A stretch of 64,000 nt of DNA from Phytophthora colocasiae (taxonomy: Eukaryota; Oomycota; Peronosporomycetes; Peronosporales; Peronosporaceae), in contig JAGKQI010000084.1 in the NCBI GenBank assembly GCA_018806915.1, positions 620,001 through 684,000 of the forward strand, given 5' to 3'. Below are positions 54,787 through 64,000 of the stretch, piece by piece. The notes below the pieces were generated by a model. It ran no database searches. It worked only from the letters and a program-made list of their open reading frames with translations, and had not been told where the DNA came from. The position numbers were made by a program, and so were the translations under genes. The first letter of the stretch is position 1, and each line of letters starts with the position of its first letter.

Positions 54787-55868
54787 TCAACGGATGCAAC
54801 TTGCTCGGGTTCCTTTGGACCAGAGGAGCATCCTCCGATGCCGACCGCTGTATTCATACCTTTGGAGATCCCCATTCAGTTGGAATTCTTCGGAAGTATT
54901 GATGGAAATTGAGGTGTTACAGTTTACTTCAACCGGTTCGCGTGACTCGCGGCGACGACTGTCGAGTCCACATCTATTACTGTATAGCCAGCGAAATTCG
55001 GCAAAAACAAGTTCGGGGGGTGGTAAAGCGTCCATGCTTTGCCTTGACATTAGAGCTTCGTCGACAGGACGCGAAGGGATACAGTTCCGAATGAGCAGAG
55101 GTGCTTCTGTTGCAGCCAGCCATTCCAGTCGCAGGCCCCGAGCAGAGACCAGACCGCGATGCGACCGACCGGCATCACCGAGCTCCAGCTTCTCATCCAG
55201 CAAAACCAATTTGACCAGAGCCGTCAACTACCGGTAGGAGCGGTTTAATCCCGATGCGCTTCAAGTTGAATGCAAACCGTCGTCTCCATCTCAGCTTACA
55301 GGTACAAGATCTGCAGCACTGTCTGATACTCATACGCTTCAACATGCAGGGCCAGGCTTGCACAGCAACTTGCTGTCATGCTACGGTCGACACGTCTTCC
55401 TGCGTCAGCGGCGTACAGGCCCAATCGCTAGGTGCTGGCCTTTTCTTAGCTGCAAGACCTGACGCACACAAACTGTCGACCATCGTAGCGAACTTGACTG
55501 CCACCGTGTTGGCTACCCTTTGACAAGCACCGCGTGACGCTCCAACACGCTGCTACCGTCATGTTAACTTCCGTACCGTCGAAATGAGAGCAACGGGTAA
55601 AGTTATCACGCTCAACAATTAAAAACCCGATCGATAGACCGCAAGAGTATATGGGCGCTGATGATGGCGTACATGGCAGGTAGTGCTCTAGCACCGATAG
55701 CCGTCTCCTGACGCATATATCCTGGCCGTGTGTGTCGTACAGGGCAGGTAGCGCTAATAACTCGTCACACTCTGTACCTAGTGGTTCTCCATGCTTGTAC
55801 CAAGTTTCATCCGCGCAGGGCAGGTGGTCTGTGTGGCGTGCGGCCATTTTCTGCACAGTAAGCGTCAT
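54787..55868 (-). CDS. Possible small spliced gene, unrecognised
   Basis: Two minus-strand open frames could be exons. 55868-55446 starts with an ATG and is Cys-rich (PCADETWYKHGEPLGTECDELL). 55229-54787 follows a GTAG acceptor and reads LTALVKLVLLDEKLELGDAGRS to a stop at 54787. A GT donor near 55455 would be needed. Composition is similar to the neighbours but no family is recognisable. It may equally be the shared upstream region of the ATPase gene. Confidence 0.25.
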
Positions 55869-56090
55869 ATTAAGTGCGATTATACGCCTACATGTAAGCC
55901 CTTTTTTATTCGGTATACACAGTTTAGTAAAAACAGGTTAGGTCTATAACGTACTAGTATTATTAATAATAGATAGTTTTAGGAAGGGTTAATTCTTGTT
56001 GGCGGCTGGGCCAATCAGATTCCAGGGATAGTTGTCGAATGTCGCTCGAAGAGTGATAGATAGAACTCGTACATTCCGCTTTCCTCTGTA
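55869..56090. promoter_or_regulatory. Upstream region of LRR-like family copy 1
   Basis: Ends in GAGTGATAGATAGAACTC and CATTCCGCTTTCCTCTGTA directly before the ATG at 56091. The same two phrases occur upstream of copy 2. Confidence 0.5.
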
Positions 56091-58119
56091 ATGACGACTT
56101 CCTAGAGCTTCCTAGAGCCGTGGCGTGCTGTCTTACACGCTAGTTTTTTACATAACCCCCCGACGGAACTTATAAACACAGTTCAGGTATCATTCGAGTG
56201 GTCTATCGTCGGCAACCCACAGAAGCAATGTTCTCTTATTCTTCATTTGAAAGAAGACAATCCAGACAATGTGACCCAGCTCATTCAGATTCGAGAGGCA
56301 ATGGAATTGTTCACTGTCCTTTCAGTAGTCAACAAAAAAGCGTTCACCGATCGATTTCCGCAGCTTACCGAGTCAATGGATAAAGGCAACATGAACTGGC
56401 ATCCAAGCTGGATACTGTACGTCAGTGGAGCTGCTGCAGTTCAACAAGAGACTTGGAGCAGGTTGATGGAGATTTCAGACTCCTCACCACAATTTCCTCG
56501 CGCTATGCAAATGTTGGAGACGTTGGGACTAGAGGAGACTGAGAAGGAAGTCATTTTCAGATGTACTGGTGTGAAGTGGGAGTGTAAGTTCGATGGTGCA
56601 GAGGTGTACGTGAGTTTAATACATGACGACAAGAACGACACGTTGGACGGGATTCAAACTGACCTACGGAGATTTTTTAACGCTGGTGCTCCTCTGATTA
56701 TGCAACTGGGTCTTACTTCACCCTGTGGTATTCAAATGGATGCAATTCAAATGGATATCTGGCAGGACCTAAGGCAGCAAGTTCCGATGACTACAGACAT
56801 TTACATTCGTATCTGTGATTTAACCACAACAACTTGTCGAAATTTAGCTGCAGGATTGGTACAGACACCAATCAACTGGTTATGCATTGAATTCAACCAA
56901 AACAACAGAACCAATAACGCTCAAGCCACGATCAACGCTGGAACACTACTGCAACGAGTCTACCAATGGTCCAAAGTGATAAGCAATGTCATGCGGTTTC
57001 AATGCGAGGAAGTCTCGACAAGCGTTTTCGCTGCGATCTGCTCGATCATAGCTGTGCGATTTTACGCTAAGCGAATCCTGTTCGACATACACTCTATAGA
57101 CTCTGAAACATGGCCATGGTTAGTGTATGCGGTATCGTGCACACCTACCGCTGATATTGCACTAACTATTTGGAACACAACGTTGACAACGTCCGATATA
57201 TCGACTATTACGGATGTTGTGAAATATCGTTTCCCCTTTTCGAAGGCCCACGAGCTGCAAGTAAGACCTGACGATCCTTCTGAATTCGGCTTTGTAGACC
57301 TTGTAGAAGGAACCATTGTACAACCCGTCAGCGGTGAAGACAGTCAAGGTCTACCGTATCTGGTACCAGCTTCTGTCCGATGTCGGGCTTGGTTTAAGGA
57401 TGGATATGTTGAAGCTGTCGTTCCTGGCTTGGGACTTTGCCGAGACTTGGAAATGGCGTATCCGAAGTTTCCCACGAAAGGCAAACGCACGTTTCCAGTG
57501 CCTTTAGCTCACTGAAGACGTATTTACCCCATTTGAATCGGTTGCTGTGGTAAATAACTTATTGGAAGTGATCGGCAGTCATCTGTGCTACTTAAAATTA
57601 AGCACACGTACGCACAGCAACGACGCTCTTGATCTGGGTGTATTATCTACTGTATGTCCGAACCTGGAATCGCTCAATACCACTCGTTTCGATGTGGTGG
57701 TCTCAGTGCATAACGAAGCTCTACGTCTGTGGCCAATCAAGAAGTTAAATATCTGTGACAATACGCAATTGGCAGATCTCACGTTGTGCTTACAGAACTC
57801 TGATCTCCGTATGGCACGTGAGCTAGTGGAGATTTTCTTGTCATCGAGGAGGCAAGAGTATGATGAGGGGGAGAAGCTGAACCTTTCAGCTCACAATGGA
57901 GATTTCCTCTCTGTTACAAAGGAGAAAGTTCCGATTGAGTCGAAAGTCGCGATGATTAGCGTCGTCAGCAGTGGACACCACTCGAAAGCACTTCATCGAC
58001 TACACGACGATGTTCTAAGACTAGTTTTTGTCTTTGCTTCGACCCCCGCCCAGCGTTCAGTGAGATTTTGGCCCACGAAGAAGGTGACTCACTCATATCG
58101 ACGAGCGGTTATACTGTAG
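56091..58119 (+). pseudogene. LRR-like family, copy 1 (nonsense codon and frameshift)
   Basis: The ATG at 56091 matches the starts of copies 2 and 3 (MTT-W-FLEPWR), but codon 5 is TAG (56103-56105). An inner ATG at 56247 gives 422 residues. Helical N-terminal half (QLIQIREAMELFTVLSVVNKKAF), then repeat-like beta-alpha units resembling ribonuclease-inhibitor LRRs (ALTIWNTTLTTSDISTITDVV). The frame ends at 57515 because a T is missing near 57531 compared with copy 3. The C-terminal part (LCYLKLSTRTHSNDALDLGVLSTVCPNLESLNTTRF) is open from 57547 to 58119. No transmembrane segment or signal peptide is visible. The function is unknown. Confidence 0.7.
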
Positions 58120-59394
58120 GTGTCATTCGAAACTCGTTATGGATCCGATACGAAAAAAAAATTGAGAAAGAGAAAACTACCATAGTTGTGTCTACAGGAG
58201 CAGAACCCTAACAACTCAAATCATAAAATCTAACACTGTCCGTTGCTTTTTTGTTGTTGGTATGTCGATGTGTTGGAATATCTATCATATGTAGAAATCT
58301 AGATGGAATTGTAATCCTATCTCCACGATATGCTACCATAACCCGTTGGTATGTACCTGTTTGACAAGGGATCACAAGAGTGCAGTATGTCGTTCGTGTT
58401 TCGGTCCTCGCGAATACGTGTTTGTTTTCCTTGCTGACGTTGTCGACATAAAAAACAACAATGCTTTCGTATCATCAAAACGAAAACCTAAAAGTGGTCG
58501 CCGACGCTGGTCACGGAACTTTCTCCTTCATAACAGAGCATTGCGAGACGTAAAGGCTCCTCCTACCTCTCTCTCGTCATAATCTTTCTCTAAACACTGT
58601 AAGCAGAGTAGCCCTAGCTCATGTGCCATTCGTAGACTAGGGTTTCGTGAGGATAAAACAGGAAATTGAAGTTGATTAACTGGTTATTCCTGGTTGCTAC
58701 TACTAGGATTGAATTTTCAAATGCTAATCATTTCTTATCATCTGGAACGCCTGCCAAGTGCGTAGCTTTGTGGTGCGTTGACCAGTGGACCACCAGGAGG
58801 CAGTGATGGCAATAAAAACTTTTAAAAGTTTTTATCATTATTTCTTTTTTCAATTAAGTACGTGACTGTAAATTTGTATTGTCGAAAGGTATCATATTAC
58901 AAGGCACTTCGCTCTGTTCGGTCATTTTGTGTAGTACAATGCTGGCTAGGACCAGGATTTCAATATGGACAAAAAGAGAGATCCAGTACATGCAAACGTC
59001 CGGAATACAAGAGAGCCATGCAGCCAGGTTTCGTCCACCAGCGAAGAGCCTCTTTATGAGTAGAGACCACCATATCCAAACGAATGATGTCGAGACATTC
59101 GCGATTACACTCAGTCAAGCGGGAGGTCGTTGTTGTGTGTCGGCATTCTCAATTTTAATGAACGTAGATTTCTACCGACCAAAAGCAAGTTAACCACCAA
59201 CGTGACAGATTCGATTTTGAGATAAAGTGTATCTCTTGTGAGTGAAGTCCAACGACTTTTGTCTCCTCTGAATCGTGAGAAACTTCAGATACCTAGTTCG
59301 ACAAAGTCCAAAACCTGGAACGACAACTTCCGCGCTGTCATCACCCTTAACCAGGCCCCGATAACGGATAGCACTAGGCACCACAAATACAGGC
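56885..59394. repeat. Tandem duplication, unit 1
   Basis: Matches 61491-64000 at an offset of 4606-4611 bp, starting at GCATTGAATTC inside the LRR-like genes. Differences are mainly one-base changes in homopolymer runs. The partner is cut by the window end. Confidence 0.9.
58120..59189. other. Spacer between copies 1 and 2, duplicated at 62735-63798
   Basis: Near-identical to 62735-63798. In the second copy the minus strand is open for about 100 codons (63130-62828, FYVDNVSKENKHVF...YRGDRITIPSRFLHMIDI), which looks protein-like. Here an extra A in a run near 58452 breaks it. It may be an exon or small gene; confidence is low. Otherwise nothing was recognised. Confidence 0.35.
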
Positions 59395-60578
59395 GCTTCA
59401 CTTTCTATTGGCTATACTGTTGTGCCTTCCACAACATCCACAAATCCATTTTCATCATGCGCTTTTGGCTGAAGCTTCAGTCCCGCACTCTCGAAATGAG
59501 GAAACCCGCAACGCCCAATAGATCGGACTTTGTAAAACTTGCATTCCAAATCGTCAGGGAATTCTTAATAGCACGTCCACAACACACAGCAAATACTAGC
59601 CACGACCATGACTCAGAGTCCACATAAAGGATGAAGTCGACTGGTTTAGTAGGTGCAATCGAATCGCAGCTAAAAAACACTTTCAGATAAGTAGCGTATG
59701 ACCACTATTCACGTGGGTAGTAGAGCTCCAGTGTTGATCGTGGCTTGAGCTTTATTGGTTCTGTTTTTTTGGTTGATTTCAATGCATAACCAGTTGATTG
59801 GTGTCTGTACCAATCCTGCAGCCAAATTTCGACAAGTTGTCGTGGTTAAATCACAGATACGAATGTAAATGTTTGTAGTCATCGGAACTTGCTGCCTTAG
59901 GTCCTGCCAGATATCCATTTGAATTGCATCCATTTGAATACCACAGGGTGAAGTAAGACCCAGTTGCATAATCAGAGGAGCACCAGCGTTAAAAAATCTC
60001 CGTAGGTCAGTTTGAATCCCGTCCAACGTGTCGTTCTTGTCGTCATGTATTAAGCGCACGTACACCTCTGCACCATCGAACTTACACTCCCACTTCACAC
60101 CAGTACATTTGAAAATGACTTCCTTGTTGGTCTTCTCTAGTCCCAACGTCTCCAACATTTGAATTGCGCGTAGAAATTGTGGTGAGGAGTCTGAAATCTC
60201 CATCAACCTGCTCCAAGTCTCTTGTTGAACTGCAGCAGCTCCACTGACGTACAGTATCCAGCTTGGATGCCAGTTCATGTTGCCTTTATCCATTGACTCT
60301 GTAAGCTGCGGAAATTGATCGGTGAACGCTTTTTTGTTGACTACTGAAAGGACAGTGAACAATTCCATTGCCTCTCGAATCTGAATGAGCTGGGTCACAT
60401 TGTCTGGATTGTCTTCTTTCAAATGAAGAATAAGAGAACATTGCTTCTGTGGGTTGCCGACGATAGACCACTCGAATGATACCTGAACTGTGTTTATAAG
60501 TTCCGTCGGGGGGTTATGTAAAAAACTAGCGTGTAAGACAGTACGCCATGGCTCTAGGAAGCTCCAGTCAGTCGTCAT
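59190..60578 (-). pseudogene. LRR-like family, copy 2 (mosaic, inverted)
   Basis: The minus-strand ATG at 60576-60578 opens 289 residues that are nearly identical to the first half of copy 1 and lack its nonsense codon. Resemblance at the DNA level stops near 59715. Below that, diverged remnants of the second half follow in shifted frames: 59680-59477 (DSESWSWLVFAVCC, SLTIWNASFTKSDLLGV) and 59384-59190 (VPSAIRYRG, AEVVVPGFGLCR). An old paralog therefore received a young 5' half by conversion or rearrangement. It forms an inverted repeat of about 870 bp with 56091-56960. Confidence 0.7.
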
Positions 60579-60711
60579 TACAGAGGAAAGCGGAAATGTG
60601 GATTACCTTGTGAGGTCAATGGCGAAGAAGCCAATCACTCACTTTGTAGTTGAGTTCTATCTATCACTCGAAATATGATCTTCGTAGTAACATTTCCAAA
60701 TTTCCGCTGTC
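60579..60711. promoter_or_regulatory. Short bidirectional promoter between copies 2 and 3
   Basis: The two divergent ATGs are 133 bp apart. Each is preceded by a related phrase: CATTTCCGCTTTCCTCTGTA before copy 2 and CATTTCCAAATTTCCGCTGTC before copy 3, read towards the respective ATG. The GATAGATAGAACTC phrase known from copy 1 also lies here, oriented to copy 2. Confidence 0.55.
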
Positions 60712-62734
60712 ATGACGACTGAATGGGCGTTCCTCGAGCCTTGGCGTGCTGCCTTACGTGCTAGCATTATTCGAAATGAGCCTACTGGTTTGGGGAATGG
60801 AACACAGATTTCATTCGTGTGGCCGCTTCTAAGCTGCCCTGAAGACAAAATATCACTCATGGTTCACTTAGAAGAAGAGAATCCTCAGATTGTGATCCAG
60901 TTGATACAGATTCGAGAAGCAATGGAGTTATTCACGGCCCTTTCCATTGTGGATAATAAAGCGTTCATGGAGCAATTTTCGCAATTTTCGCATCTTACGC
61001 AGTCAACGCGTCGGAGTTGGTATCCGAAATGGCATGTGTATATCTGTGGAGCTGCTAGTGTTCAACACACCACTTGGAACAAATTGTTTGAGCATTTTCT
61101 GGAACCAACGCCTCCATTTCAACGGGCTCTTCAGGTGTTGGAGGGGATGAAGCAACCAGATACGAGTACGGCGGATGTTTTCGACCACACCAGTGTGCTG
61201 TGGATATGCCCGTTCAATGGTGGTGAAGTGCAGGCGTTCCTATCACATGAAAAAGAGACTGACACGTTGAAGAACATGAAAATGAACTTACGATGGTTAT
61301 TTGCTGCGGGTGTTCCTTTAATTGTGAATTTGGTTCTGAAAAGTATCAGCGTCACCCCGACTGATATCTGGTACGATCTAACACAAGTGCTGTCGGATGT
61401 GGATATTTCTATTGGTATCCACGATTTAAGTACGCCAACTTGTCGAAATTTGGCTGCAGGATTGATATGGACACCAATTAAGTCTCTCAGCATTGAATTC
61501 AACCAAAACAACAGAACCAATAACGCTCAAGCCACGATCAACGCTGGAACTCTACCGCAACGAGTCTACCAATGGTCCAAAGTGATAAGCAATGTCATGC
61601 GGTTTCAATGCGAGGAAGTCTCGACAAGCGTTTTCGCTGCGATCTGCTCGATCATAGCTGTGCGATTTTACGCTAAGCGAATCCTGTTCGACATACACTC
61701 TATAGACTCTGAAACATGGCCATGGTTAGTGTATGCAGTATCGTGCACACCTACCGCTGATATTGCACTAACTATTTGGAACACAACGTTGACAACGTCC
61801 GATATATCGACTATTACGGATGTTGTGAAATATCGTTTCCCCTTTTCGAAGGCCCACGAGCTGCAAGTAAGACCTGACGATCCTTCTGAATTCGGCTTTG
61901 TAGACCTTGTAGAAGGAACCATTGTACAACCCGTCAGCGGTGAAGACAGTCAAGGTCTACCGTATCTGGTACCAGCTTCTGTCCGATGTCGGGCTTGGTT
62001 TAAGGATTGATATGTTGAAGCTGTCGTTCCTGGCTTGGGACTTTGCCGAACGAGACTTGGAAATGGCGTATCCGAAGTTTCCCACGAAACCGAGACAAAC
62101 ACTCCAGTGTTCAGTGCCCTTAGCTCACTGGAGACGTATTTTACCCCATTTGAATCGGTTGCTGTGGTAAATAACTTATTGGAAGTGATCGGCAGTCATC
62201 TGTGCTACTTAAAATTAAGCACACGTACGCACAGCAACGACGCTCTTGATCTGGGTGTATTATCTACTGTATGTCCGAACCTGGAATCGCTCAATACCAC
62301 TCGTTTCGATGTGGTGGTCTCAGTGCATAACGAAGCTCTACGTCTGTGGCCAATCAAGAAGTTAAATATCTGTGACAATACGCAATTGGCAGATCTCACG
62401 TTGTGCTTACAGAACTCTGATCTCCGTATGGCACGTGAGCTAGTGGAGATTTTCTTGTCATCGAGGAGGCAAGAGTATGATGAGGGGAGAAGCTGAACCT
62501 TTCAGCTCACAATGGAGATTTCCTCTCTGTTACAAAGGAGAAAGTTCCGATTGAGTCGAAAGTCGCGATGATTAGCGTCGTCAGCAGTGGACACCACTCG
62601 AAAGCACTTCATCGACTACACGACGATGTTCTAAGACTAGTTTTGTCTTAGCTTCGACCCCCGCCCTGCGTTCAGTGAGATTTTGGCCCACGAAGAAGGT
62701 GACTCACTCATATCGACGAGCGGTTATACTGTAG
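60712..62734 (+). pseudogene. LRR-like family, copy 3 (nonsense codon and frameshift)
   Basis: The ATG at 60712 gives 432 residues to a TGA at 62008-62010. Copy 1 has GGA at this codon, and after the TGA the same frame stays open to 62496, so this is a single nonsense change. A G-run at 62483-62486, one base shorter than in copy 1, ends the frame; the rest is open in another frame to a TAG at 62732-62734. The first 260 residues differ strongly from copy 1 (DEVFDHTSVLWICPFNGGEV-like region), whereas the part after 61491 is nearly identical to it. Head-to-head with copy 2. Confidence 0.7.
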
Positions 62735-64000
62735 GTGTCATTCGAAACTCGTTATGGATCCGATACGAAAAAATTGAGAAAGAGAAAACTACCATAGTTG
62801 TGTCTACAGGAGCAGAACCCTAACAACTCAAATCATAAAATCTAACACTGTCCGTTGCTTTTTGTTGTTGGTATGTCGATGTGTTGGAATATCTATCATA
62901 TGTAGAAATCTAGATGGAATTGTAATCCTATCTCCACGATATGCTACCATAACCCGTTGGTATGTACCTGTTTGACAAGGGATCACAAGAGTGCAGTATG
63001 TCGTTCGTGTTTCGGTCCTCGCGAATACGTGTTTGTTTTCCTTGCTGACGTTGTCGACATAAAACAACAATGCTTTCGTATCATCAAAACGAAAACCTAA
63101 AAGTGGTCGCCGACGCTGGTCACGGAACTTTCTCCTTCATAACAGAGCATTGCGAGACGTAAAGGCTCCTCCTACCTCTCTCTCTCGTCATAATCTTTCT
63201 CTAAACACTGTAAGCAGAGTAGCCCTAGCTCATGTGCCATTCGTAGACTAGGGTTTCGTGAGGATAAAACAGGAAATTGAAGTTGATTAACTGGTTATTC
63301 CTGGTTGCTACTACTAGGATTGAATTTTCAAATGCTAATCATTTCTTATCATCTGGAACGCCTGCCAAGTGCGTAGCTTTGTGGTGCGTTGACCAGTGGA
63401 CCACCAGGAGGCAGTGATGGCAATAAAAACTTTTAAAAGTTTTTATCATTATTTCTTTTTTCAATTAAGTACGTGACTGTAAATTTGTATTGTCGAAAGG
63501 TATCATATTACAAGGCACTTCGCTCTGTTCGGTCATTTTGTGTAGTACAATGCTGGCTAGGACCAGGATTTCAATATGGACAAAAAGAGATCCAGTACAT
63601 GCAAACGTCCGGAATACAAGAGAGCCATGCAGCCAGGTTTCGTCCACCAGCGAAGAGCCTCTTTATGAGTAGAGACCACCATATCCAAACGAATGATGTC
63701 GAGACATTCGCGATTACACTCAGTCAAGCGGGAGGTCGTTGTTGTGTGTCGGCATTCTCAATTTTAATGAACGTAGATTTCTACCGACCAAAAGCAAGTT
63801 AACCACCAACGTGACAGATTCGATTTTGAGATAAAGTGTATCTCTTGTGAGTGAAGTCCAAAGACTTTTGTCTCCTCTGAATCGTGAGAAACTTCAGATA
63901 CCTAGTTCGACAAAGTCCAAAACCTGGAACGACAACTTCCGCGCTGTCATCACCCTTAACCAGGCCCCGATAACGGATAGCACTAGGCACCACAAATACA
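61491..64000. repeat. Tandem duplication, unit 2
   Basis: Partner of 56885-59394; continues past the window edge. Confidence 0.9.
63799..64000 (-). pseudogene. LRR-like family, copy 4, 3' end only (window edge)
   Basis: The minus-strand frame matches the end of copy 2 (VPSAIRYRGLVKGDDSAEVVVPGFGLCRTRY), differing by one base near 63861. The rest lies outside the window. Confidence 0.7.

Noticed and set aside
54770..55237. Plus-strand ORF of 155 codons upstream of the ATPase gene
   Set aside because: Ser/Arg-rich frame opposite a better minus-strand frame; no recognisable domain.

Overview
The window reads as nuclear DNA of an oomycete plant pathogen, most likely a Phytophthora. The evidence is two RXLR-dEER effectors with tandem WY/LWY modules, short GT-AG introns (59-77 bp), a typical oomycete transposon mixture (MULE, PIF/Harbinger, pogo-like, Crypton, Gypsy with chromodomain, Copia), and multi-exon housekeeping genes. 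No species can be assigned from the sequence alone.

Layout. 1-17.4 kb is transposon-rich: a broken membrane-protein ORF, an unknown ORF abutting a decayed MULE transposase, a truncated Harbinger transposase, a degenerate minus-strand Gypsy element (about 5.5-12.86 kb), a pogo-like fragment, a Crypton with an intact tyrosine recombinase between oppositely oriented 21-bp repeat arrays, and a small spliced zinc-finger gene. 17.4-24.4 kb is one complete, very young Copia element (LTRs identical by eye, 5-bp target duplication) inserted in the arm of a foldback repeat that ends about 90 bp before an RXLR effector. 25-41 kb holds a segmental duplication (offset about 9.28 kb) of an RXLR effector plus a CEP135-like centriole gene. 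One CEP135-like copy is full length; the other is broken and fused to an ABCG-transporter pseudogene. An LRR-IQ gene lies between the copies. 41.6-50.3 kb carries three paralogs of a polytopic LRR membrane protein with the same intron plan, followed by a large P5-type ATPase gene (to 54.6 kb). 56-64 kb is a tandem and inverted array of four decayed copies of an LRR-like family.

How the parts relate. The CEP135-like and LRR-IQ genes both suggest basal-body or centriole functions, as expected of an organism with flagellated zoospores. The effectors belong to the host-interaction repertoire. The rest is mostly mobile DNA reshaping the locus.

Most unusual signals: (1) the Gypsy element, coding and non-coding alike, is saturated with short perfect hairpins (stems of 9-11 bp, often exactly 9+3+9) not seen elsewhere in the window; (2) the same element has a long antisense ORF starting about 100 bp from its 3' LTR; (3) the Crypton is flanked by inverted 21-bp iteron arrays; (4) the Copia element carries 1.7 kb of extra 3' sequence with an antisense ORF.
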